Source: Pisolithus tinctorius (Eukaryota > Basidiomycota > Agaricomycetes > Boletales > Pisolithaceae). From it: DNA of 64,000 nt. A model generated the notes under the pieces. That model was not told where the DNA came from and made no database searches. It saw only the letters and a list, made by a program, of their open reading frames with translations. Below, piece after piece: positions 23,128 through 34,974 of this stretch (positions are counted from its first letter, which is position 1; each line of letters opens with the position of its first letter). The position numbers and the translations under genes were made by a program. Location: contig JANFAH010000055.1 in the NCBI GenBank assembly GCA_024663395.1, forward strand, positions 186,001-250,000, written 5' to 3'.

Positions 23128-23652
23128 TGTCAAGTTTGTGGTTGTCCAGGTTGAGGCCAGACTGGAGACCAAAGTGGGCATGAAGCCGAGGGGTTGGGAT
23201 CAGGGAGAAAGACAGGATACAGAGGGGTTGGACTGTTTGGACTTAGTGACTGGGATTACAGCGCTATTCCCTTGCATGGGTCTCAGTCTGAGTCTGAGGC
23301 CAAGACAGGGTTATCAGAGTAACTTTGTTGATTTCAGACTGAGGGGTACAGGCTGAGTATCTATGAGTTTATATACTAGAAGTAGCTATAGTACAGAGAC
23401 TGGTAATGCTGGTCTTGCAAGGATTGCTAAGGTGATTGGTAAGACAAGTATTAGTAATGTATGACTAAGGTAACAGAGACCAGGACAGGGTGGACCAGGG
23501 ACAAGACCAGGCAGGACTTAACTGAAATGACATGCACTGCAAAGCAGTGCTCACTGTGCTAGGACATCTGGGGACAAGGATTTGGTGAGGCTGAGGTCAG
23601 ACTGAATGAGTATGAGGCCGAGTCAAGCCAGGGTTGAGACACAGCTATGACA
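23128..23652 (+). mobile_element. Solo LTR, family D (525 bp), TSD TCGAT/TCAAT
   Basis: It starts TGTCAAGTTTG and ends GCTATGACA. Flanks TCGAT (23123-23127) and TCAAT (23653-23657) differ only by CG to CA, so a 5-bp duplication is credible. A second copy, opened by other insertions, is 45218-49420. It has a TATA-like TTTATATACTAG near 23370. Confidence 0.9.
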
Positions 23653-24715
23653 TCAATGGTGCTCATAGTCTTGAACCCAAATGGCTTGAAGTACAAAGGA
23701 CCCACATTAACCATGGACTTTTAGCTGGAGGGTAAGTGAAGGATATGCACAGAAGATGTTATCTGCCATGATGAAATTCATCACAGTAGTGCTGTGAAAT
23801 TTGAAAATTGGGGACACAGCCACCACAGTGGAGGACACAATGACATTGATACTCCAGCAGAAGTTGGAGAAAGTTATGACAGAACAAATGGAAGAAGACC
23901 TGTATGGCCCAGTGTGCACAGAGTGCTGCCAAATAACCACATAGCCTGAGCACAGGAGGTCAGACAGGCATACAGATGATGGAGAATATGAAGCATTCAC
24001 CCTCATGTTCTAGTAGGACTGACAGGTAAGCCAGGTGACAGCAGGAGACATAAATGTCAAGGTCAGATGGAAGCCAAGGTGTGGTAAGAGGATGTGCAGC
24101 ACACAGGAAAAGTTGTGCACATATGAGCAAGCAGACTTTGGGGGAGATGGAGACACAAACCAATCTGGGCAATGTTGTCCAGGTCATCCTCCTCCTCCCT
24201 TTTCTATATTTCACATGTGATCAGCTATGGACAAGAGGCCCATCCATGGTGGCAAGAGGATGTATGATGAACAAGGCATGGCTGAGGCAAATGCAGGGCA
24301 TCCCACAACTTTCATGCACTGACAAAAGTAAAGTCTCCCCCTTTTTCAAAGGCACAAGCTTCTCCAATGCCCTGATGTTGGAGATGATTGAGGGAAATTC
24401 ACACTGGGTGCTGCCATATACAACATCACATTGCACAGCAAGAAGATTACAAGTCAGCTTGGTATCTGCAAAATCATGGCTGAATGCATTCTTCGGTGAG
24501 TAGCCCCCCTTGGGGCCCATAAAGAACCCCTGGTGGTTGATTTTGAAGATTCCACTGAGTACCAATTCAGTGACATTGTCGGTGTCACCTTTGAGAACCA
24601 TGACATTGCCTGAGATTCTGCCAAAGAAAAACTCTGCATGACTAGCCAAATTGGGCGTCACCATGTAGACTGCAAGTGTATTTTCTTTGAGTTGATCTAC
24701 CATGGAGGGAGAAGA
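23653..24715 (-). pseudogene. Unknown minus-strand gene, upstream part
   Basis: The frame at 24703-24221 reads VYMVTPNLASHAEFFFGRIS, SGIFKINHQGFFMGPKGGY and NAFSHDFADTKL without a stop for 160 codons. Further stretches follow at 24214-23960 and 24006-23707 in shifting frames. It belongs with the segment at 22790-23122. I know no domain here. It lies head to head with the second Helitron gene, which starts near 24983, and may be cargo or an accessory gene of that element. That is speculation. Confidence 0.5.
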
Positions 24716-24982
24716 TGGTGGAGTGTCACAGCTAAGGATGGTGGAGTGTCACAGCTAAGGATGGTGGATGACACATCCTCAAGAGGTGTGTTGGATGCAT
24801 TGCTATCATCAGCCATGGACAACTGAACTGGAATACTGTCAGACATGTGTGGTGATGGTGGTCACAGGTGATGAGTTCTTGGGCCCCCCTTAAGCATAGT
24901 CTGCATACTTAAAGAGCAGGCAATAGGGGTTCACATGATGCCAGAGGCATAGGGAGGGGACTGTCAATAGACAGAACCAAGC

Positions 24983-27900
24983 ATGAGCACCATAATCATG
25001 GATGCAGTGAAGATGGTTGACATCTGGGGACACTTGACTCAACAGCAATTGTATGACACCATTCCTGCAGGCAGCCTCCTGAACAATCTGCGAACATGGG
25101 CACAATTGTGGCCAGCCATTTCTCAGTTACCACACAATGTGCAAGACCTGATACAAGAGGCCACAAGGGCAAAGGAGGAGGCAACCCATGAGCATAAGCA
25201 TAAAGGGAAAGAGATGCAACAGGACTGATGGCATACCAAACAACAGCCCCAAATGGATGATGCTGGTGCAAGGGAAAGTGCTGGTGAGGAGGAGCCAGAC
25301 CCACTGGAGGCGACAGCCCAATATATGCAGTTACCTACTGCTGAACAACAACAGTGCTGCATAGCAGTGTTCATAGATGCCACAAATAATGAGGTACTTG
25401 TGTTGGCAGTCTGTGTCATTTGCATGTGCGAGCTTCTGTGTAAAGATGGTAATGTCAGTGGTGATTTGAGAAACCTCAAAGCTCACACACACCAGGGGAC
25501 CTGTTTGCCATCAAAGACATTCCACATATTCAACATCATCTGAGTCCAGCGAGTGCATATCCCCCACACCAGCTGTGGGACAGACTTCTGGTTGATGGCA
25601 AGCCTATAGACAGGGCAGGGAAAGGGTGGGTCTGCCAAGAATGCCACGAAGCCCTGCATGCAGACCACATGCCCAAATATGCCATGAATAACAACCTGTG
25701 GATAGGTGACATACCATTGGCCTTGCAGAAGTTGAACTTTGTGGAGAGCTTGCTAATTGCTCAGCACTATCCATGGTGTTATGTATTCAAGTTATATCCC
25801 AGAGAGGGCACCCACTCACAAAATCCATGCCATCTGCAAAGGGCCATGGCAGGAAATGTCACATTGTATGAAATTAATGTGCCTGCTGTGGTGGATATGT
25901 TTGAAGGCAGATTGCTGCTGCAGACTGTCGAGACACTGAGTAGTATTTTGGCAATCACGATGGTGGGAATGAAGCAACTACCAAAGGACTGGCTTTCATG
26001 CACCTTCCGAGTGCGACAGGAAGTGGTACATGACATGCTGAAATGGCTGCAGGCAAACAATGAAAATTATAGTGACATGACAATATCCAATGAATGTATC
26101 TTGATGCTACTGGAGGATGGCATACCAGCAGAAATTGAGGCAACGATCCAATATCAAGATAGTGAGGACACAGCTCTTTGGGAAAGAGAGGGTTACTCAA
26201 TGAATGAGGACCTGATAGATGAAGGTGGGCTCACAAGACCAAATCACCACATGGCAAACAGCATTGAGGTATGCCCTCCAACAGAAATGGAATGCGAGAA
26301 TGACCAACTAATGGTGGATGAGGAGAGAGATGAGGCCAGTGAGGTGAATGAGGGGGATGGTGATCTTGCCAGCAAAAGTACATCCTCAATGCATGGAACA
26401 CAGACAGTGGCCTCATGCATACAAAACAGACATTGGTGATGTTATGCCAATACATGTGCTTGGAGTTGCAGACCTCAAGCAGACCAAAGTGTCCTCATCA
26501 GAGTTGATGGCACAGGCTCTGGTGAATTTCAATGATAACACCGCTGAGGGAGGATATGTCGTGTGCCAATCAATGACTTTCCAGCCCCTCCCTCATCTCC
26601 CACCAGCCAGAACCCACTCGGTGCAGCATTCCCTGTGCTTTTTCCATATGGCAAGGGGGCTATCAAGGCTGAATGCCCTGTCAATCTTAGCCTGTGCAAA
26701 CATTGTAAGTGGGCCATGCAGTATCATGACTGACGATTCGCCACACACCATTCCTTTCCATTTATGGTCTTCGCCCTCATGCAGAAGCAAGAGACTATGC
26801 GATCTGCACAACTTCAGATGAGGCACAAAGACTTTGAATGTGATACACTTGCCTTATCATCCATCACAGTCGCTGACCTCAAGAAAGCAGCAGCTGAGGA
26901 GGCATGACATGAGCTGATTAGTAATGCTTGTGTGCAAGCCTTGCAGCGCCATGTCATGGCAGCAAATGGACAAGTGCTCAGTTCTGATAATGCACATGCT
27001 GGGTATTGGAGTATGATCTGGGGCTCCTGTCTAATGCTCGGAGGCCCATCGCTTTGGTTGACAATGAATCCAGTCAACATACATGATCCTATCACACAGA
27101 TATTTGCAGGGGAAAACATAGATTTGAACCAATTCAACCAGCAATTAGGTCCTAATAGTAATTGACAGGCAGAAAGCATTGCTGCAAACCCTTATGCAGC
27201 TGCCCAGTATTTCCACTTCATCATTCACACTGTTTTGGAGACTCTGTTCAGCATCTGCCAGATGGGCAATAGGACAAAGTGTGATGTCAGCATGCTCAGC
27301 TGTGTTGCGGGTTATTTGGTATTGTGGAGGCACAGGGCAGGGGGACGCTTCATGTTCACATGCTGCTGTGGCTGGCAAATACACCCAATGCCAATGAAAT
27401 GCAGGCCTTGTTGCAACAAGACAGTTTCTGCAATACCATTTGTAACTACATTCACACGAATATCTGCACACATCTTGATGACCTCTCTGCGCTCAATCTG
27501 AAGAAGATGGCTAGAGACAATCAACTAGCATATTCCCAACCACATCATCCATGCACCCCTGGATGGTGAGAGCAAAACCACAACTTTGAACAACAGCTGG
27601 TGAGATCTCAGCAACTTCATACCTGCACAAGAGTGACATGTCTTTGTGCCACCCATGACAGTCTAGTTTGCAAGAGAAGGGCACCATGGCCACTCAGTGA
27701 TGTCAACTATGTCGATGAGTGAGGTAATTGGTGACCATGATGAACACATGGGGATATAAACGCATACTGTCTGGCCTTGCTGATGATGATGCAATGCAAC
27801 AATGATCTCAAAATCAACATGAATGGTGCAGACACAAAGACGTTGCATTCTATATCACTGCCTATGCCACCAAGAAACAAAAGAAAAGCCATAACCTTTC

Positions 27901-30272
27901 TGCATTAATGGAATCAGCATTGCTGCATCATATAAATAATCCAAAGTATGATGATGTCTGCAAACACAACTGGCTGTTGATATACCACTGTATCAATGTG
28001 ATCAATCGCAAGGCCAAATTATCAGGACCACAGGTGGTGTCATACCTGATGGGATATGGGGACATGTTCACATCACACAAGTATGCTGCATTGTACACAG
28101 GGCCATTATTCAGTACCATCAAGGGCCTGTATCCAGAGTTCTCTGTAGCATTGACAGACAGGTGAGCAAATAGCAAATGTGTGAGTGATGCTGCATGACA
28201 GCAGCCATACTCACAGTCCTGTGTGGCCAGGTATTCATACCACTTGAACAGTCAGGGGGATGAGCGTGTGGACAGAGATGAGACTAACGATGTTGTGACT
28301 TTACTGTGCAGTTCCTGAGGGCAGCTGTATACGTGCACACAAATGCAACTATCTCCAACACAGTGCAGAGTTGGAGGAATTCTTGCTTCTGTCATTCATC
28401 TGTGATACATGGGAAGAATGTTATACACCGATGGAGGAGGACCAAAGTCAGCAATCATCTCACACAAGGGGCTGGCCTGCACACATGCACTCACCTTATC
28501 ATGAGGGTCACCTGAAGGCTCAAACACACTGCCGAGTTCATTGTGCCAAAGGACACAATACCCTCCCACAGGTTGTAGGCCCATGGCTGCCCCATGATGA
28601 TGACAGCACCACATACAATTTCTATTGTGCATGCATGTTGGCATTGTTGAAGCCATGGCAAATAGGATCTGATCTGAAGAGAAGTGACGAGGAATGGAGT
28701 GTTGCATTAGAGTGTATGAAGGCCTCATCTTCACATTGGGTGACCCACATGCTCACTGGTTTGCAATACTATTATGACTCTAAAACAGCCTGTGAGACAG
28801 CATCAGTTCCTGGTGACATGGGTGAAGCCTACTGACCAGTTCAAGATCATCAAATGGCAGATGTAGGCAAGGATACAGCCAATGACACATATGAAAGTGA
28901 GGATTGGACAGCAACTCTATCCAAGGTGGACCTTGTGGCTTTTAAACATGATCAACTTTCAGCATGTGAACAGGCTCATGCTAAACAAGTGATTGCCATA
29001 GCATGGCAGTATGGGGTGTTCATAGGAAGTGCCCCCTCCCAGTGTTCAGAGAATTATTCATATCAAATAGCCATAGGAGGGGACATACCTCAACTGGAGG
29101 GGTGGTTGAATGCCATGTGAGCCATGGTGGACAGTGCTAAGGAGAAGCAAATACCTGTCATGCCTGAGGAAGAAATGGACCACAGCAGCATCATCGAAAA
29201 TGAAGGTATGACAGGTCCAGAGGCTGGAGGCGCCTACATGCTTGCACAACTGGGGGCTGTTGAGAATAGACTTGACCCAACAGATGTTGATGGCTTGTTA
29301 GAAGATCAACAGCAAGCATACAACATCATCAATTGGCACTTACAGCAGTTTGTCACAGGTGGGTGTCCCAATCAGTTGCGTATGATTATTCCAGGGGAGG
29401 GGGGTGTTGGCAAGTTGAAGACAATACAGATGATCACTGAGAATTTTGCTGCCCGAGGTGTTGGTGGTATGCTTGTGAAAGCAGCCTACACAGGCATTGC
29501 AGCATTGGTGATCAAGGGCAAGACTTTGCACAACGTAGGTACAGTGGCTTGTGGTGATGAACAAGGTGTCTAATGCAGTGCACACAGGCATGATACCACT
29601 AAACAGTGGCAAACAATCAGCCCTGACATTAAAGAAGCTTGAGGATTACTGGCATCACAAATCATATCTTATCATTGATGTGATGTCAATGCTGTCAAGA
29701 CCTTTGCTGGCCAAACTCTCCAACATCATATGTCATGAATGAACTGGCACTGATGCCACATTGATGGCACTTCTGTTTGGAGGGCTGAACATGATCCTGG
29801 TAGGTGATTTTCATCAATTTCCACCCATGGCTACAAGTGTCCACACCTTTATACTGGCTGTGTAATATGGAGAAGGATATGCAGGACAAACTTGTCAGTC
29901 ATCATATCTATGAACAGTTTGACACCCTTGCCCACCTGAAGACTCAGGTGAGGTCACTGATGCTGAGTGGAGTGAGCTCCTGCATCACATCTGCCATGGT
30001 ACCTGCAGTGAACACAAGATAAAGATGCTGCATGGCCTTGTGTTGGAAAATCCTACCTGTCCACTGACTGACTTCAGTTGCTCCCCTTGGAAGGATGCAG
30101 TACTGGTAACACCATGGCATGCCATGTGTATTGATTGGAATTCAATGACTGCGAAAGAATGAGTGAACATGGAAGGAATATCACCCATTGGTTGTCCAGC
30201 TCTCGACACCATAGGTGGTTGAGCACTCACCTTGCAAGAAAGATTCGCTGTTGCTGCCAACCCAAAGGGAGG
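24983..30272 (+). pseudogene. Second Helitron gene: DUF6570, Helitron_like_N, HUH and start of PIF1 helicase
   Basis: This is a different Helitron family from 15263-20739. In order: a leader (24983-25543), a DUF6570-like region (PKYAMNNNLWIGDIPLALQK at 25669; FRVRQEVVHDMLKWLQANN near 26010), Helitron_like_N (LWLTMNPVNIHDPI near 27055; ANPYAAAQYFHFIIHTVLET near 27190), the HUH motif LHVHMLLWL near 27345, and the tyrosine motif AFYITAYATKKQKK near 27850. PIF1 begins near 29300 with PGEGGVGKLKT, where the usual Ser after GK is Leu (TCG to TTG), and IIDVMSML, where Glu of the Walker B DE is Val. Many stops and shifts show it is dead. One intron, 28162-28230, can still be read. The gene breaks at 30272 at the TIR element and resumes at 33263. 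Confidence 0.85.
28162..28230 (+). other. Intron in the second Helitron gene (69 nt)
   Basis: It starts GTGAGC and ends GGCCAG. It joins ALTD/R to YSYHLNSQGDERVDRD in frame, an arrangement that makes sense in Helitron proteins. Confidence 0.65.
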
Positions 30273-30279
30273 GTGGGGT

Positions 30280-30564
30280 CACTTCAGGTAACCATTTTTC
30301 ATAAGCATTTAGGCTGAATAGTTTCTCCAAACCATCCAGCCTAATAGCCTCCCAGACCAAGGTCTGCCCAGGGACATCTGGTCATGTCCCAGGGCTATCC
30401 AGATTTTTAGGCCCTGGGACAGATGGGATTTCCCACATAGCCACCCATTCAAATGCAATTATTTGGGATGTCCCAAGACTGCCTTGGGTGGCAGGGGTCC
30501 CTACTCCTGAAAGTGCAGCTTATATCAGCATTGAAATAGCTGCAAAAATCCTAGCCCCCTTGCT
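30280..30564 (+). repeat. Left terminal inverted repeat of the 2976-bp element
   Basis: Matches the reverse complement of 32971-33255 with very few differences, up to CCTAGCCCC...TTGCT. Confidence 0.9.
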
Positions 30565-31029
30565 CCTCTGACAGGTTTAATCCACAAAGTATCCTTTGAC
30601 CTATACATCCCCTCCCATCCCACCATGCATAGTAGTATACAATAGTACTTTTCATGTACATCTTTGCAATGTTGATTCTGCTGCATTGGGACATCTCACT
30701 AGTTGCCAGGGGGATGACCCACCTGGGCCTCCACATTTGCCATGAAAATTGCAATAATAAATTCAATCAATTTGTGTCTATACCTCAAGCAATTTGTACT
30801 GTATGAAGGAAGAAGTAAATAGCTTTTGAACACTTGTGTGACAAGCCAATATCTCAAAGTCCCCCACATAGAACATGGTGTTGGTCACCTTTGCAACACC
30901 ATCTGCAGAGGGCAGAATGTCCCAGATGAGCCTCTGAGGTTGTCATGGGGCATTGTGCTGGTCTGCAAAGGTAACTTAAGAGGACGTGCCATCATAGCCC
31001 CCTGAGGCTGGGATGGCACATCCCACTGA

Positions 31030-31400
31030 CTTTCATAAGGGGACTTGGGATGTCCCACAGCAGCCTATGAGGCTACTTTGGGACATCCCTCCCTCCCCTT
31101 TTCTAACCAGTGGGATATCCTGCAACAGCCTCTAAGGCTACATTGGGACATCCCACTGTTCCCTCTGCTTGGCAGTGGGATGTCCCACAACAGCCTCTAA
31201 GGCTATGTTGGGATGTCCCACCCTCTCCTTTGGCAAGCAGTGGGATGTCCCACAACAGCCTCTAAGCCTACATTGGGACATCCCACCCTCCCCTTTGACA
31301 ACCAGTGGGATGTCCCACAACAGCCTCTAAGGCTATATTGGGACATCCCACCCCCCCCTCTGGCAACCAGAGGGATGTCCCAAGGCAGCCTCTAAGGTGT
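31030..31400. repeat. Minisatellite with GGGATGTCCC / GGGACATCCC palindromes, block 1
   Basis: Units of about 65 bp alternate GTGGGATGTCCCACAACAGC and a stretch ending TTGGGACATCCC. The two palindromic halves let every unit fold on itself. ORFs through it are repeat artefacts. Confidence 0.9.
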
Positions 31401-31944
31401 TCAAGTAGTAATCTGCACTAATCCTACAAGCACCATAGAGAATCCAATGCAAGGTAGCTCCATGGTCAGAGCAGCTGCTTGACATTGAGAAGGCCCTGGC
31501 TCAGTGCTAGCTCTGGTCACATTTTCATCAGGTTAGGAGCTGCAGCTGGAACCCATGCATGCTCAGTACAATGGGTCATGCAGCATCCTTAGTAAGTCCA
31601 GATCATGTGAGTTACATGGACACAAGGTGACTGATAGTAGGCCTCCTAGAAACACAGCAGTAAATTGTGATCCATCACATGACACAAGGTCAAAAGGCAA
31701 TCAGACCATTTGCATGACCCTAGGGGGTGTGCACTGTTTTTGCACTCCAAAAGTGGCCAGATGAAGGGACCACATTGGAGATGGTGCATTCTGTGCATTA
31801 ACTTCATGGAGATATGTTCCCACAGTGCTAGTCTAAGCCCCCAAGCTACTGACACTAGTACCCAGACCATATGGCTCAGTGGTTGCAGCACCTGGTAAAC
31901 ACCTGGGAGGTCACTGGTTCAATCTTAGGACTGGTCACATTTTC

Positions 31945-32510
31945 CTCATGAGGCTACTTTGGGACATCCCTCCCCCCCCCTCTGGCAAGCAGTGGGATGT
32001 CCCACAACAGCCTCTAAAGCTACATTGGGACATCCCTCCCCCCCTCTGGCAAGTAGTGGGATGTCCCACAATAGCCTCCAAGGCTACATTGGGACATCCC
32101 TCCCCCCCTCTGGCAAGTAGTGGGATGTCCCACAATAGCCTCCAAGGCTACATTGGGACATCCCTCCCCCCCTCTGGCAAGCAGTGGGATGTCCCATGAC
32201 AGCCTCTGAGACTACATTGGGACATCCCTCCCCCCCTCTGGCAAGCAGTGGGATGTCCCATGACAGCCTCTGAGACTACATTGGGACATCCCTCCCCCCC
32301 TCTGGCAAGCAGTGGGATGTCCCACAACAGCCTCTAAGGCTACATTGGGTCATCCCTCCCCCCCTCTGGCAAGCAGTGAGATGTCCCACAACAGCCTCTA
32401 AGGCTACATTGGGTCATCCCACCCTCCCCTTTGCCTACCAGTGGGATGTCCCACAACAGCCTCTAAGGCTAAGTTGGGACATCCCCTGTCTGGCAAGATG
32501 TCCCACAATA
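31945..32510. repeat. Minisatellite with GGGATGTCCC / GGGACATCCC palindromes, block 2
   Basis: About eight further units, more uniform than block 1 and with long C-runs (CATCCCTCCCCCCCTCTGGC). It is separated from block 1 by about 550 bp with no gene. Confidence 0.9.
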
Positions 32511-32684
32511 CCCTCCACATAACACAAGGCCAAAATGCTATCAGATCATTTGCATGACCATAGGAGGCATGCACCCTTGTTGCACTCCAAAAATTCCCAG
32601 ATTGAAGGACCATTTGGAAATGGTGTATTCTGTGCACTGCACTCCACATAGTCTTGTGCCCACATCACTGGTTTAGGCCCCATG

Positions 32685-32825
32685 CTAGTGGAGAATCTCC
32701 AAGTGAGTTGGGAGAATCTCCAAGAAGGTGGGGGGAATCTCCATGCAAGTGTGGAATATCACCAAGTGGATTGGGAGAATCTCCAAGCAGGTATATGGAA
32801 TCTCCATCTAACTGTGGAGAAGTGA
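32685..32825. repeat. GGAGAATCTCCAA minisatellite
   Basis: About six short units of a sequence containing the palindrome GGAGAATCTCC or GGGGAATCTCC. It resembles the GGGGATTCTCC array at 63545-63875. Confidence 0.85.
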
Positions 32826-32970
32826 CATTTAGTGTAGACAATTGCATTTTTCCAAGTATTTTGTGTTTTTCTCATGCAAAAGTCCACTTTCTGATAAGAT
32901 AAGCATATGGTCATGATTGTACAATCAGGGGCTACAACTTTTATTATGATGACATCACTCCATTTACACT

Positions 32971-33255
32971 TAGCAAGGGGCTAGGATTTCTGCAGCTATT
33001 TCAATGCTGATATAAGCTGCACTTTCAGGAGTAGGGACCCCTGCCACCCAAGGCAGTCTTGGGACATCCCAAATAATTGCATTTGAATGGGTGGCTATGT
33101 GGGAAATCCCATCTGTCCCAGGGCCTAAAAATCTGGATAGCCCTGGGACATGACCAGATGTCCCTGGGCAGACCTTGGTCTGGGAGGCTATTAGGCTGGA
33201 TGGTTTGGAGAAACTATTCAGCCTAAATGCTTATGAAAAATGGTTACCTGAAGTG
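32971..33255 (-). repeat. Right terminal inverted repeat of the 2976-bp element
   Basis: Inverted counterpart of 30280-30564; it ends CCTGAAGTG at the flank GCAGGGT. Confidence 0.9.
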
Positions 33256-33262
33256 GCAGGGT

Positions 33263-33905
33263 CAATTGACAGGAGCATGGCGGGCTGTCAAATGAGGTAG
33301 AGCTTGCCATTGGCATGGAAGTGATGGTCACATTCAATGTTGCAACCAATCTCGACTTGGTGAATGGAGCACAAGGCCATGTGGTTGACATCATGCTTGA
33401 CTCGAGAGAGTGTGTCAAGTGCACTGAGAAGAATATTGTTCAGCTGCAGTATCCACCTCTGTATGTGCTCGTGGAGATGAAGCATACCAGGGTCAATGCT
33501 CTGGAAGGACTGTGTGGTGGCATGCTGCCAGTGATGCCAATGTGTAGAACATTCTCCATCACAACAGCAGCTGGCAAGCGATCAATGGTCACACAAGTGC
33601 AGTTGCTGATAACACCTGCTTATGCATTCACTGATTATTGCACTCAAGCACAAACACTTGAGCACTGCATGGTGGATATAGACATGCCCCCTAGCAGTCA
33701 GTTGACACCATTCAATGCATATGTGGCACTATCATGTAGCTGAGGTTGTGAGACTATCCGGCTGTTAAGAGACTTCAACATATGACTGTTCACTCAGCAC
33801 CCTAGTGAATACTTGTGAAGGGAGGATGAACATTTGCACAAATTGGATGAAGAGATGGCACAGTGGTGGGAACTGACAAAGAGGATGGCAGGCATATATA
33901 GATGA
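33263..33905 (+). pseudogene. C-terminal part of the second Helitron PIF1 helicase
   Basis: The frame continues from 30272: LAIGMEVMVTFNVATNLDLV near 33305, PPLYVLVEMKHTR near 33450, then the final helicase motifs AYAFTDYCTQAQT (near 33620; usual GQT is AQT) and FNAYVALSCS (near 33720; usual ALSRS). The Arg-to-Cys change and the TGA after it are CpG-type changes. Coding similarity fades near 33905. Confidence 0.88.
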
Positions 33906-34107
33906 ATGGAGGTGATTGATGGTAGATAAAGATAAAAATACACTACAGTCTACCTCTGTACAATTGCAATTCCCTTGCTGCAAGGGTTCATTTGGGCAGT
34001 CATGCTGGGTGGGTTTTTCCATGCAGAGTGGGCTGAGTGGCAGTTGCATGGATGTCAAAAAAAGCATCTTGATTTTCAGGCTGGAGTGACCTTGTAAACA
34101 AGGTGAC
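33906..34107. other. 3' non-coding end of the composite unit, with hairpin
   Basis: No gene. The hairpin ACCTTG-TAAA-CAAGGT at 34089-34104 is followed at once by the 80-bp minisatellite (34106-34200), so the unit border is probably here. Confidence 0.5.
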
Positions 34108-34200
34108 CAGAAGTGTAGCATTGTGTTGTGTAGTTAACTGCCTAATAGGTGTAGTGTAGTGTCCACATTTTTGACTATCATGTCCCTACCAAAAGTGTAG
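34108..34200. repeat. 80-bp minisatellite, detached unit
   Basis: Carries the same GTGTAGCATTGTGTTGTG and CCTAATAGGTGTAGTG core as 21255-21484 and 22366-22577. Confidence 0.9.
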
Positions 34201-34974
34201 TGGGGCATAGCCACTAAGCCTTGAAAATTTTTACAAGTCCACAAAATGGCCAAAAATGCACAATTGTGGACAGTAAAACTCACACCTCTTGCACAAGGTG
34301 GCAAAGTTGACCAAACAAAGGCCTTTTCCTACTGTGGGGAAAGGCAAACTTGAGACAATTGGTACACAATACACAAATTGAGATTGAGATACAGGCTGCT
34401 GCACTACATAATTTGAGTGTAAATCCTTCCCCTGCAGCCCTGTCATCAGCTCATACTGGAGTGAGTGATACATGAGAGAGAGCTGCAATTTATGTTGGTC
34501 TGATTGGGATGCATGTGCACATTGTCCAAAGGTTGCATCATACAATTGCTATTCCTATCATATTTTTTATAAAAAGCTGCCCAAATGGACAATATGGCAA
34601 GAGAGTGAGTGTGTACAATACACTCTCAGCTATGTGGCTAATTAAAGGCTTTGGTTAGGAATGATCCCCTTACTCCAGAAAGGGAGTGTGCTGCAGAGCG
34701 TGAGCAAGACTGACTCAATCGGCTTCAGATGACATCCCCAAGTGGATGCAATTGTCATCATCCTCTGCATGTTGTACCAGATCCACCCATACCTCAACCA
34801 AATTTTGCAGAAACAGATCTGCCTGCTGGATTTTTGGTGTGTACATGTGTACATCTCCAGTTTCATACCAAAGCTAACCAATGAAAAATTAAATATGAAA
34901 TCAGAATCATGCACCTGTCCCAGTTGCTCAATATCCTGGTATACCATGACACCTTATTGGGCACCATGAAGCTC
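34201..34974. other. No gene seen
   Basis: Both strands have only short open stretches without family features. It may be a 5' region of the Helitron fragment that follows. Confidence 0.4.

Larger units (their letters stand above)
30280..33255. mobile_element. Inverted-repeat DNA element (2976 bp) inserted in the PIF1 domain
   Basis: Near-identical inverted repeats of about 285 bp (30280-30564 and 32971-33255) start CACTTCAGGTAACC. Flanks GTGGGGT (30273-30279) and GCAGGGT (33256-33262) become the same 7-mer, GCGGGGT, if one CG decayed to TG and the other to CA. The helicase frame continues on both sides. No transposase frame is present. The interior is filled with minisatellites and unassigned sequence. 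It is a non-autonomous TIR element. A 7-8 bp duplication would fit hAT-like or Mutator-like mobilisation, but the family is not decided. Confidence 0.85.
22578..34107. mobile_element. Candidate large Helitron-like composite unit (about 11.5 kb)
   Basis: The 80-bp minisatellite stops near 22577 and resumes at 34106, so everything between was probably inserted as one unit or grew from one. The left end carries CACCTTGTTTAC at 22606-22617. The right end carries its exact reverse complement at 34094-34105, which is part of a hairpin (ACCTTG-TAAA-CAAGGT, 34089-34104). A possible duplicated flank is ACTAGAA (left) and ACCAGAA (right). A 3' hairpin with short terminal complementarity is a feature of Helitron2/Helentron-type elements. 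Inside lie the decayed Helitron gene (+) and an unknown minus-strand gene. The exact ends are inference. Confidence 0.45.

Noticed and set aside
31030..32510. CRISPR-like regular repeats
   Set aside because: Units are plain tandem copies with no unique spacers of constant length, no cas genes, and the genome is eukaryotic.
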